DNA of 64,000 bases, taken from positions 1-64,000 of the forward strand of contig JAATGM010000001.1 in the NCBI GenBank assembly GCA_015654675.1, written 5' to 3'. Position 1 is the stretch's first letter; each line of letters opens with the position of its first letter. A program made the position numbers and the translations under genes. This document shows positions 35,778-44,689 of this stretch, in pieces. The DNA comes from Planctomycetota bacterium (GTDB taxonomy: Bacteria > Planctomycetota > Phycisphaerae > UBA1845 > UTPLA1). The notes beneath the pieces were generated by a model. That model ran no database searches. It had not been told where the DNA came from and worked only from the letters and a program-made list of their open reading frames with translations.

Positions 35778-36446
35778 CTAAGCCCGTCGTCCTGCCGCGC
35801 CCTTCGGCGGATACAGCACAAACGCCGCCACCAGCAACCCCGCCGACATCAACAGCAATACCACTCGCACGCCCGGCATCAGATACAGCCGCACCAGCCC
35901 GCGCTCCAGCGCCCACGACTCCGCCTCGCGGCTCCAGCGCGGCCAGTTCGTCGGCACCAGCTCAAGATCGCGATCCAGAATCGTCGCCGCCGCCGGGCCC
36001 GTCGTCGTGGGCACGCCCAGGTCCACCAGCGGCACCTGAACGATCTCCTCGCCCTCGCGCTGATACTTCAGGTCAATCTGCGCCAGCCGCTCATTCACCA
36101 GTGGGTCTCCCCGAAAAGCGTCAATCAGCTTCCGCGCGTTCTCAATCTCGGCCGTCTGCCGCTGCACGTCCGCCCGCAGCGCACGTTCCTCGACCAGCAC
36201 CAGCGCATGCTCGCGCAACACCGGCAGCACCACCGCCGGCGCATAAAGCACGAACGCCATCACCGTCAGAACCACGAACATGATCCGATGACCCCACGGC
36301 GATCCCCCGCCGGCTTCGCGCGTCCGCTCGCCCCCGACCGCCTCATCGGATGTCGAATATCCAGCCAATGATTCCGCTCGCGCACTCACGCCCGGTTCGA
36401 CTCCGTTCGCACCGTAGCGTCCGGCCTCTCGCCGGACGGAATTCAC
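35778..36446 (-). CDS. Two-TM coiled-coil protein downstream of enolase (FtsB position)
   Basis: A 222-residue protein. A hydrophilic N-terminus is followed by TM1 (about 55-77, IMFVVLTVMAFVLYAPAVVL), a heptad-like coiled coil (about 78-125, ERALRADVQRQTAEIENARK), a linker, and a second hydrophobic helix near 192-213. In many bacteria, the gene after eno is ftsB, a short TM-coiled-coil divisome protein; the position and TM-coil pattern match, but the second TM and length do not. It starts at GTG (36444-36446), 21 bases after enolase. I call it a divergent FtsB/DivIC-like protein at low confidence. Confidence 0.6.
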   Translation of the reverse strand: MNSVRREAGRYGANGVEPGVSARAESLAGYSTSDEAVGGERTREAGGGSPWGHRIMFVVLTVMAFVLYAPAVVLPVLREHALVLVEERALRADVQRQTAEIENARKLIDAFRGDPLVNERLAQIDLKYQREGEEIVQVPLVDLGVPTTTGPAAATILDRDLELVPTNWPRWSREAESWALERGLVRLYLMPGVRVVLLLMSAGLLVAAFVLYPPKGAAGRRA

Positions 36447-36467
36447 CAGCCCCGCGGATGACGTTCT

Positions 36468-37817
<1,350 letters not shown>

Positions 37818-37823
37818 ACCCGC

Positions 37824-37851
37824 TTGTCACCACGCCAACTCCCATTACAAT
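37824..37851 (+). promoter_or_regulatory. tRNA-Tyr promoter
   Basis: TTGTCA (37824-37829) and TACAAT (37846-37851) are 16 bases apart; transcription should start near 37858, about 20 bases before the tRNA. Its -35 lies 6 bases from that of the divergent eno promoter. Confidence 0.6.
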
Positions 37852-37858
37852 CCCTCTC

Positions 37859-37875
37859 CCGGTCCCCAGGACCGG
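37859..37875 (+). other. Hairpin in the tRNA-Tyr leader
   Basis: CCGGTCC and GGACCGG flank a 3-base loop, forming a perfect 7-base stem that ends 3 bases before the mature tRNA. It may assist or guide 5' processing of the precursor, or act at the DNA level in the eno/tRNA intergenic region. Confidence 0.4.
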
Positions 37876-37878
37876 CCA

Positions 37879-37962
37879 GGGCGTGTGTCCGAGTGGCCAA
37901 AGGAGACGGGCTGTAAACCCGTTGGCTTTACGCCTTCGCTGGTTCGAATCCAGCCGCGCCCA
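37879..37962 (+). tRNA. tRNA-Tyr (GUA anticodon)
   Basis: An 84-base class II tRNA. The acceptor stem pairs GGGCGTG (37879-37885) with CGCGCCC (37955-37961), with discriminator A37962. The anticodon stem ACGGG/CCCGT holds the loop CTGTAAA, so the anticodon is GTA at 37913-37915. A long variable arm follows, as expected for bacterial tRNA-Tyr, and GGTTCGAATCC forms the T-arm. CCA is not encoded. Confidence 0.95.
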
Positions 37963-38050
37963 TTGATTTTTCTCTAATGGCCCCCTCTTGACGGCCATCT
38001 GCATCGCACGTTCCGACCGGCGTCAATTCTCAGAACTAGCAAAATAAGAT

Positions 38051-38078
38051 TCGCCCCCCGATAGAATTCAAGGGGCGA
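38051..38078 (-). terminator. Candidate terminator of the minus-strand lipoprotein gene
   Basis: TCGCCCC and GGGGCGA form a 7-base GC-rich stem with a 14-base loop. On the minus strand it is followed by ATCTTATTTT, about 38 bases after the stop of the lipoprotein gene. It might also stop plus-strand read-through from tRNA-Tyr. Confidence 0.5.
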
Positions 38079-38115
38079 TTCGTGACTGGCCGGTGCACTC
38101 GATCAATTCGTTTCG

Positions 38116-39270
38116 CTATTGATCGATCACCCGAATGTGATACTCATTGAATTCAACATTCACCATGGTCGCGGTCCCGGCGTCATTGTCAGAGCCCGTA
38201 TCGCCGACGCAGTGGAAGCACTTCACGAGATCGGCCGGCGATAGACAGATCGAATCGAGCGTGTGGTTCGTATCCACGTACGATGCCTCCGAGTGAATGG
38301 GGCCCAGGAAGGCCAGAATTCGAACGCCGGGCGGAGGCGCGTAGACCTGCCGCCACTCCGACAATCCGTTCGCCTCTGTAAAGTCATCTTCCGTCTCCAC
38401 CGCGTCCATCGACGCTCGCGCGATGATCCCGACTCCGTCGAACGCAATGTCGCACGCCACGTGCACGGCGGGACCGTTACCTGCGAAGTCCGCATCGCCG
38501 TGCGTGTGCGGCGGCGTGTAATTGAAGCTGGACATGCCGATCACAATGTCGCGCGGTTGCGGCGGCAGCGGCTGGATGATCGGCAGAGTCGAAATCGGCA
38601 GGTTGTTCCACGTCAGAATGAGTTGATTGCTCTGGTTGTTCAGCGGAACGCCGTTCGACCCGAGATTGAACACGCCCTGATAGTGCGTGGGCACGGCCAG
38701 CGCATTGGTGACATCCACCATCTGCGTTCCCTGCAGCAGCATCAATTTCATATTGGCTCCCGCCGGGTCCTTCACGTCAAAGTCATAGCCATAGAAGGTG
38801 ATGGAATTGAGCTCGGTTCCGACGCGCGCCATGTCGATCTTGTCTGGGACGAAACTGATAAAGGCCGGCGGCGGCTGAATGTAAGGTTGTCCGGTAATCT
38901 GCGCCTTGATCTTGAGCAACCCCTGGATCATCCGGTTCGACATGAAGTCGGCCGTCGCGATCACGCTGACCGTCGCCGCGCCGATGCCCCGCTGCAGAAC
39001 TTCGTCCACATCCGCCTTCACGTCGTTTTCAGCGGCCGGCAGTTGGTCCTCCAACCCGCGGACAATCTCTTCCCAGTGGGCGCTGTCTGTATTGAGACTG
39101 GCGATCGCAACATTGATGGAGTTGACCGCGCTGTCGAGCGAGTCCGTAACGCCGCCGACTCCGCAACCACCAACTGCAATCGCCGCGGCAAGCCCACACA
39201 ACAACAGGCGAGCCGGCCCAAATCGGAATGCGCCGCGGATTGATCGTAAATCGCCCTCATTGATATTCAC
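38116..39270 (-). CDS. Putative lipoprotein of unknown function
   Basis: A 384-residue protein with an N-terminal signal ending in the lipobox AVGGC (Cys about 36). A helical segment (about 45-110, with SAHWEEIVRGLEDQLPAAEN) precedes a beta-rich domain. The latter includes an LNSITFYGYDFDVKDPAGAN strand-turn unit (about 155-175) and a C-terminal part with a CFHCVGDTGSDND sequence (about 345-357). I do not recognise the family. The start is GTG at 39268-39270 with AGGAG 7 bases before it. An ATG three codons inside would also fit but has no Shine-Dalgarno. Confidence 0.75.
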   Translation of the reverse strand: MNINEGDLRSIRGAFRFGPARLLLCGLAAAIAVGGCGVGGVTDSLDSAVNSINVAIASLNTDSAHWEEIVRGLEDQLPAAENDVKADVDEVLQRGIGAATVSVIATADFMSNRMIQGLLKIKAQITGQPYIQPPPAFISFVPDKIDMARVGTELNSITFYGYDFDVKDPAGANMKLMLLQGTQMVDVTNALAVPTHYQGVFNLGSNGVPLNNQSNQLILTWNNLPISTLPIIQPLPPQPRDIVIGMSSFNYTPPHTHGDADFAGNGPAVHVACDIAFDGVGIIARASMDAVETEDDFTEANGLSEWRQVYAPPPGVRILAFLGPIHSEASYVDTNHTLDSICLSPADLVKCFHCVGDTGSDNDAGTATMVNVEFNEYHIRVIDQ

Positions 39271-39726
39271 GGTGTTTCTCCTGATTCAGATCGGGTTCAA
39301 GTTCTCTTTGGGGCTCACCCGGCCGGCTCAAGCCGCTGTCGAGCAGACTCAACCAGGCCCGCGATCGGCCGTCGCTAAGAGAGGCGCAGGCAACCGGGTC
39401 GCGCGGACAGAAATGCGCGGCCGATTAACGCAGGATCAGCATGGGCTGCTTAAGTGCAGGATTCTGAATGAGTTCCGGCCGAGCACCGTCCCCCAATGGA
39501 GCCGCAAGAACTAGCTGCGTGTCTGTGTGCGTGCGGCGCTCCATGGCGCCAATCAGCGAACCGAGAGGGCTGATGGAATGTCAATTCTGATTGACGCACA
39601 AACCGACTTCCGAGGTTTCCGACGTCCGATGTGAACCATCACGGCCCGATCGATGGCGCCAGCATAGGCCCATTCGTCGCCCCTGGGTCACTTCGGTCGC
39701 CAACGCCAGCGCCGCGCCTACGCAAA
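39271..39726. other. Intergenic region
   Basis: This 456-base gap lies between the lipoprotein start and the end of the monooxygenase-fold gene, both on the minus strand. I see no gene. A perfect inverted repeat GTCAAT-TCTG-ATTGAC lies at 39580-39595; no promoter with correct spacing accompanies it. Confidence 0.5.
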
Positions 39727-40200
39727 TCAACCAAAATCGATCGGCGTGAAAGCCGAAAACAACTGCTTCGCCTCCGCCAAATTCCCGATCGCCTCGTAAT
39801 CGCATGCCTCGCCGAATTTCTGCCACATCGCCTGCACGGCCTTGTTCGTATGCGCCGACTCAACCGCCTTCGCCGACTTCCACTCGAACACCTCCACAAT
39901 CGTCCCATCCGCTGCCCGCATGGCGTACGCCGGCCGCTCCGTCACAAGCCCCTCTTTCAGCAGCACAGTCATGTGGTTTTTCACCAGCTCCAGCAACTGC
40001 GCGTCTTTCCCCGCCTTTGGTCGATAGCACACGATCACAAACTGGCCCATCGAACTCTCCTTTCGTGACTGGACTTCCGATTTCGCCACCGGTCCGCGCC
40101 CGACCGAGCCCTTCTCCGCCGGCGTCTGCGCTCCCAGCGGTAACTCAAACGCCAGGATCGCAATCCCGGCCAGCAGCATCATTCCGATCGCCGTTTTCAT
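39727..40200 (-). CDS. Antibiotic-biosynthesis-monooxygenase-fold protein, exported form
   Basis: The small ABM-like domain (about 105 residues, from GQFVIVCYRPKAGKDAQL through ERPAYAMRAADGTIVEVFEW to the C-terminus) is a dimeric ferredoxin-like fold; many members bind heme or quinones or have unknown roles. The ATG at 40200, with GGGAG 7 bases upstream, adds a signal peptide (MKTAIGMMLLAGIAILAFEL, then PLGAQ). A second ATG at 40048-40050 has the stronger AAAGGAG site and would give the bare cytosolic domain of 107 residues. Both starts may be used. It is divergent from an AraC regulator, which may control it. Confidence 0.75.
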   Translation of the reverse strand: MKTAIGMMLLAGIAILAFELPLGAQTPAEKGSVGRGPVAKSEVQSRKESSMGQFVIVCYRPKAGKDAQLLELVKNHMTVLLKEGLVTERPAYAMRAADGTIVEVFEWKSAKAVESAHTNKAVQAMWQKFGEACDYEAIGNLAEAKQLFSAFTPIDFG

Positions 40201-40281
40201 CGAACGACTCCCGATCAACCCAACCGCGCAAGTGACGGCGGTACGCCGGCGCCACCGCAAACATGTCGCTATTCAAGCCGA

Positions 40282-40309
40282 TTCAGCATTGGCGATCTAT
40301 CGCTATAAT
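40282..40309 (+). promoter_or_regulatory. Promoter of the AraC gene
   Basis: A perfect TATAAT lies at 40304-40309, with TTCAGC 16 bases upstream (40282-40287). Transcription would start at about 40316-40318, at or next to the ATG at 40318. Confidence 0.5.
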
Positions 40310-40317
40310 GCCAGAAT

Positions 40318-41100
40318 ATGTCGATTAAGCGCAAGCTCCCGCTGCCCTATTGGGATCCCCGCTACGATCTGGTTCCCTTCGCATTCGACCTCCCCCACCG
40401 TCATCAGATCCCCCTCCATCTCCACCACCGCGACCAGCTCGTCTATGCCCGAACCGGTGTCATGACAATCACCACAAATCGCGGCGCCTGGGTCATCCCG
40501 CCCAATCGCGCCGTCTGGGTGCCCAATGGCGTAGAGCACCGCCTGCGCATGTCCGGCCGAGTCGAAATGCGAACCCTCTACTTTCGCCATGACGTGGTCT
40601 CATCGCTGCCGAGATCCTGCTGTGTCGTCGCGGTCTCTCCGCTGCTCCGCGAACTCATCCTCTACGTTGTTGCCCATGGCCCACTGAAACGCCGCACCGC
40701 TCGCGGCCGCCGCATCCTCGATTTCCTGCTCGACCAAATGCGCCAACTCGCGGTCCTCCCCCTCCACGTGCCCTGGCCAACCGACCCGCGCGCCCGCCGG
40801 GTCGCTGAGTCCGTCGCCGAAAATCCCGCCTCGGCCGTCACGCTCGATCAACACGCCAAGCGCATCCACGCCGGCAAACGCACGATCGAGCGACTCTTCT
40901 TGGCCGAAACAAACCTTTCCTTTCGCCACTGGCGACAGCAGGTTCGCCTGCTGCAGAGTCTCGAACGCCTGGCCGCCGGCAAAACCGTCACCACGGCCGC
41001 CCTCGACGTCGGCTACGACAGCACCAGCGCATTCATCGCTGCGTTCCGACAGACGTTCGGCGCCACGCCCCGCAAATACTTCCGCGATGACCCCCAATGA
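40318..41100 (+). CDS. AraC-family transcriptional regulator
   Basis: A 260-residue regulator. The N-terminal cupin-like half has LPHRHQIPLHLHHRDQLVYA, ending with VIPPNRAVWVPNGVEHRLRM, a possible metal or ligand pocket. The C-terminal half has the two AraC helix-turn-helices: LDQHAKRIHAGKRTIERLF and TAALDVGYDSTSAFIAAFRQ followed by FGATPRKYF. It is divergent from the monooxygenase-fold gene, the usual layout for regulator and target. The promoter (TATAAT at 40304-40309) leaves no leader before the ATG, so the mRNA may be leaderless. Confidence 0.92.
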   Translation: MSIKRKLPLPYWDPRYDLVPFAFDLPHRHQIPLHLHHRDQLVYARTGVMTITTNRGAWVIPPNRAVWVPNGVEHRLRMSGRVEMRTLYFRHDVVSSLPRSCCVVAVSPLLRELILYVVAHGPLKRRTARGRRILDFLLDQMRQLAVLPLHVPWPTDPRARRVAESVAENPASAVTLDQHAKRIHAGKRTIERLFLAETNLSFRHWRQQVRLLQSLERLAAGKTVTTAALDVGYDSTSAFIAAFRQTFGATPRKYFRDDPQ

Positions 41101-41172
41101 CCCCACTCGGCGCGAAAAATCCCCCATTTCGCGGCATCAGACGCGTTCCCAACCGCCCCCTCACATTTCCTC

Positions 41173-41199
41173 TTGACCCCGACCCAAGCATGATAGAAT
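41173..41199 (+). promoter_or_regulatory. Candidate promoter of the first subtilase
   Basis: TTGACC (41173-41178) and TAGAAT (41194-41199) are 15 bases apart, about 70 bases before the ATG at 41268. The spacing is slightly short. Confidence 0.35.
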
Positions 41200-41267
41200 A
41201 CGCATATCCGGGCGATCGAGCCCCTTCCTGCCAGGGCGAGCCTCACCATCCCCGTGTCGAGGTTCTC

Positions 41268-44200
41268 ATGCGCGCGTTCAACTTGCTGTATTTAGCCGTC
41301 GCTACCCTCGTTCTGACCTCTGCCGCGCTCGCACAGCAGACCAATCCCGACCCGAGCCACCCCCCAAAATCCAGAATCTCAAATTCGCTCTCGGCCCTCG
41401 GCCGAGAATACATTCGAGCTCGGGACAACAACCTTCGCTTCCAGACTCCCCCGCAATTCGCCCCACTCGTCGTCGACGACGCCGGCCGAGTCCGCGTCCG
41501 AGTCACCGCCCGCGATGTCGCCGCCCTAAAGCCCGCCCTGGTCGCGATGGGATTCATCCCGGCAGGCGAGCGCCCCGCCCTGCATTTCATCGAGGGCTTT
41601 GTCCCCCTCGATCGCATCGACACCCTCGAACCGCTCGCCGCAAACGGACTCATGGGCGTCGTCCCCTCGCTTCGACCGATCCTCCAGGCTGGCATCGTCA
41701 ACAGCCAGGCCGACAACGTCCTCTACACAGATCGGGTCCGAACCGCTCGCCCCACCGGCTACGACGGCACCGGTATCAAGATCGGCGTACTGAGCGACAG
41801 CTACGACTCAATGGGCGGAGCCGCGGCCGGCGTCGCGTCAGGCGATCTGCCCCCGGATGTTCAACTCGTCCAGCCCGATATCCTCTTGCGTGGCACGGAC
41901 GAAGGCCGCGCCATGCTCGAGCTTATTCACGACCTCGCGCCCGGCGCTAAGCTCGCATTCGCCACCGCATTCGGCGACGAATCCAGTTTCGCCGACAACA
42001 TCATCGCCCTCCAACAAGCCGGCTGCAAAGTAATCTGCGACGACGTCCGCTACCTCGAAGAGCCCTACTTCCAGGACGGCGTCATATCTCAGGCTGTTCG
42101 TACCGTCTCGACTCGCGGCGTCGCCTACTTCAGCTCCGCGGGCAATCAGGCCTCCCGCTCATTCGAGTCCGTCGGCTGGCGTGAAACCGGCATCCAATCC
42201 CCGGTCGGCCCCTATTTCATCCAGTGGTTCGACTTTGACGACGGCCCGGGCGCCGACGCGCGCCAACTCGTACAGCTCACGCGCGGCCAATCGATTTCCA
42301 TCATGCTGCAGTGGGACGATCCCTTTTATACCACTAACGGCGTGGTCAACGACCTCGATATTTACGTGGTTGAGGCCGGTGGAAACGAAATCCTCACCAA
42401 ATCTTACGGCGACGACGACAACATCCTCAATCAAACGCCAACCGAGTTCGTCTACTACGAAAACGACAGCACTCCTTTTCAATTCGTCGAAATCATGATC
42501 CATCGCACGCAGGGATTCGGTCCCGCGCGGCTCAAATACATCAATTTCGGCTCCAACATTTTCATTCAGGAATTCGACACACGCAGCCCCACCGTCACCG
42601 CCCACGGAAGCGGCGACGGCGGACTCGCGGTGGCCGCCGCGCCATATTTCAATCACACCACGCCCGAATCATTCACGTCCACCGGTCCGCGCACCGTTCT
42701 TTTCACCCCGAGCGGCGCGCGCTTGCCATTTGAAGATGTCCGCGACGCACCACAAATCTGTGCCATCGATGGCACAGACACGACTTTCTTTTATCAGTCC
42801 GACTTTGAGGGCAACGGCCACCCCAACTTCTTCGGCACCTCAGCCGCCGCACCGCACGCCGCCGCCGTGGCCGCCCTGATTCGGCAGGCCATTCCCGACT
42901 ATTCCCCGCAAGACGTTTACAACCTTCTACAAACCACCGCTGACCCAGCCATCGGCGGCCCCGGATTCGACGTCCAAACCGGTGCCGGTCTCATCAACGC
43001 CTGGAATGCCATCTTTGGCGCACCGGTGCCCGCCACCATTCCCTTCACGGACGGCTTCGAATCAGGCATCCTCTCGCCCGCGTGGGAACTTCGATCGACC
43101 GTCAACGGCCGCATCCAGGTCACCGCCGCGAACAGTCCCGCCGGCGGCCTCAAGCACGTCACCATGGACACATTCTTCCGCGCCGGCTCTCCAAACACGT
43201 TTTCGCTCAACGAACTCATCCTCCACGTTTTCGCCGACGGCTACGACGACATCCAACTCGTCTACACTCATCGCCGCTTTGCCGACTTTGATCACGAAAT
43301 GTCCGCCTTCTTTTCCGGCTCGCAAAACTCGGATGGCATCGCCATCAGCGTCGACGGCATCAACTGGTATCGCGTGATCAGTCTGACAGGCGCTAATTCA
43401 ACTGCCGTAAACCAGACCCGCGTCCTGAATCTCTCACAACTGGCCTCCGATGTCGGAATTGTCCCGGGTCGCGATTTCCGAATTAAGTTCCAGCAATATG
43501 AAGATGCCCCGATTCCGTTAGCCGGATTTACCTTTGACAACATCGCCGTGATCGGAAGCCGAATCACACCCGCAATTGTCGTCCCACCCAGCGATCGCAC
43601 CGTCTGCCTTGGGGCACCCGCCGCGTTCACGGTCGCCGCCGCCGGCAACCCACCGCTTTCCTACCGCTGGCAGAAAAATGGCGTCGATCTCACCACCGAC
43701 GCTCACGTGACCGGCACCAATACCCCGACGCTGTCTATTGCCGCCTCAATCCTCGCCGACGCGGGCGCCTATGGTGTCATCGTCACCAATTCCACCGGCG
43801 GTCAGGTAACGAGTCCCGCCGCAACCCTGACCATTAATTCCCCTCCATCGATCGCCAGTTCCGAGTTGAACGTGGTCACATGCCCCTCGCAACACGCCTC
43901 TATCCAACCAAACATCAGCGGCTCTGCTCCGATCTCCTATCAGTGGTTCAAGGATGGCCAGCCGATCAACGGCGCGACCGGTCCGTCCCTGACATTCGAT
44001 TCCGCCCGCTATCTGGACGCCGGCCTCTATACACTCCGTGCGACGAACCCCTGCGGCGAAATCACCACCGCGCCTATCGAGCTTCAAGTCTTCGCACCGG
44101 AATTCTGTGATCCGACGCTCGGCTTCCAGGGTTGCCCTGATGACCAGACCGTTACCGCATCAACGCCGGACGGCGAAGTCGTCTATTTCTATCCGCCGCA

Positions 44201-44561
44201 GGTCATCCCCCCGTCCGATCGTGTCGTGCTCTCCGCCACCCACGCCCCTGCTTCGCTCTTTCCGATCGGGCTGACCATCGTGACCTTTTCCGCCCGGGAT
44301 ACCCTCACCAACGTCCAAAAGAGCTGCAATTTCACGGTCACAGTCGTCCAACCCCCGGGCGACCCGCTCACCGGCCAACCGGGCTATCCAGCGCCGGCGT
44401 CAAACCCGTCAACCCCTGCCCCCGCCGGGCAACCCCTTCCACCCGATGTTGTTAGCCCCGGCTGCGCCACGATGGGGTTTTTCGAAATGCTCGCATGTGC
44501 ACTCGTCCCGTTCACGCTAAGGCGTCGCGCTTGCCATCGTCGCCCCGGATTGCGACAATAA
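41268..44561 (+). CDS. Secreted S8 subtilase with Ig-like and HYR domains (paralogue 1)
   Basis: The ATG at 41268 with GAGG upstream gives 1097 residues starting with a signal peptide (LLYLAVATLVLTSAALAQQ); a frame open from 41097 is longer without a signal. The peptidase catalytic triad is D177 (GVLSDSYD), H221 (ELIHDLAPGAKLAF) and S525 (FFGTSAAAPHAAAVAALI). A beta-jelly-roll-like domain follows (about 585-765), then two Ig-like domains (about 765-940, with SYRWQKNGVDL and SYQWFKDGQPI) and a HYR domain after LGFQGCPDDQTVTAS. The end is a Cys, a hydrophobic stretch and an Arg cluster (CATMGFFEML to LRRRA), like a sorting or anchoring signal. It is a tandem paralogue of the next gene. Substrate unknown. 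Confidence 0.9.
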   Translation: MRAFNLLYLAVATLVLTSAALAQQTNPDPSHPPKSRISNSLSALGREYIRARDNNLRFQTPPQFAPLVVDDAGRVRVRVTARDVAALKPALVAMGFIPAGERPALHFIEGFVPLDRIDTLEPLAANGLMGVVPSLRPILQAGIVNSQADNVLYTDRVRTARPTGYDGTGIKIGVLSDSYDSMGGAAAGVASGDLPPDVQLVQPDILLRGTDEGRAMLELIHDLAPGAKLAFATAFGDESSFADNIIALQQAGCKVICDDVRYLEEPYFQDGVISQAVRTVSTRGVAYFSSAGNQASRSFESVGWRETGIQSPVGPYFIQWFDFDDGPGADARQLVQLTRGQSISIMLQWDDPFYTTNGVVNDLDIYVVEAGGNEILTKSYGDDDNILNQTPTEFVYYENDSTPFQFVEIMIHRTQGFGPARLKYINFGSNIFIQEFDTRSPTVTAHGSGDGGLAVAAAPYFNHTTPESFTSTGPRTVLFTPSGARLPFEDVRDAPQICAIDGTDTTFFYQSDFEGNGHPNFFGTSAAAPHAAAVAALIRQAIPDYSPQDVYNLLQTTADPAIGGPGFDVQTGAGLINAWNAIFGAPVPATIPFTDGFESGILSPAWELRSTVNGRIQVTAANSPAGGLKHVTMDTFFRAGSPNTFSLNELILHVFADGYDDIQLVYTHRRFADFDHEMSAFFSGSQNSDGIAISVDGINWYRVISLTGANSTAVNQTRVLNLSQLASDVGIVPGRDFRIKFQQYEDAPIPLAGFTFDNIAVIGSRITPAIVVPPSDRTVCLGAPAAFTVAAAGNPPLSYRWQKNGVDLTTDAHVTGTNTPTLSIAASILADAGAYGVIVTNSTGGQVTSPAATLTINSPPSIASSELNVVTCPSQHASIQPNISGSAPISYQWFKDGQPINGATGPSLTFDSARYLDAGLYTLRATNPCGEITTAPIELQVFAPEFCDPTLGFQGCPDDQTVTASTPDGEVVYFYPPQVIPPSDRVVLSATHAPASLFPIGLTIVTFSARDTLTNVQKSCNFTVTVVQPPGDPLTGQPGYPAPASNPSTPAPAGQPLPPDVVSPGCATMGFFEMLACALVPFTLRRRACHRRPGLRQ

Positions 44562-44689
44562 CAAACATCGGGGCGAAATTAGCCGCTCCCATCATAGTTT
44601 GGACGATGCGAGTTCTCGGTGCGAGACGGGACTAGTCGTTTGTCCGCTATCGGGACGCACTTCCAGTTTTTTGTTCGTGAGGTTTTGAA

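Noticed and set aside
39579-39595. TTGACA on the minus strand as promoter of the lipoprotein gene
   Set aside because: No -10 element at 16-18 bases. The sequence is part of a short palindrome (GTCAAT/ATTGAC) instead.
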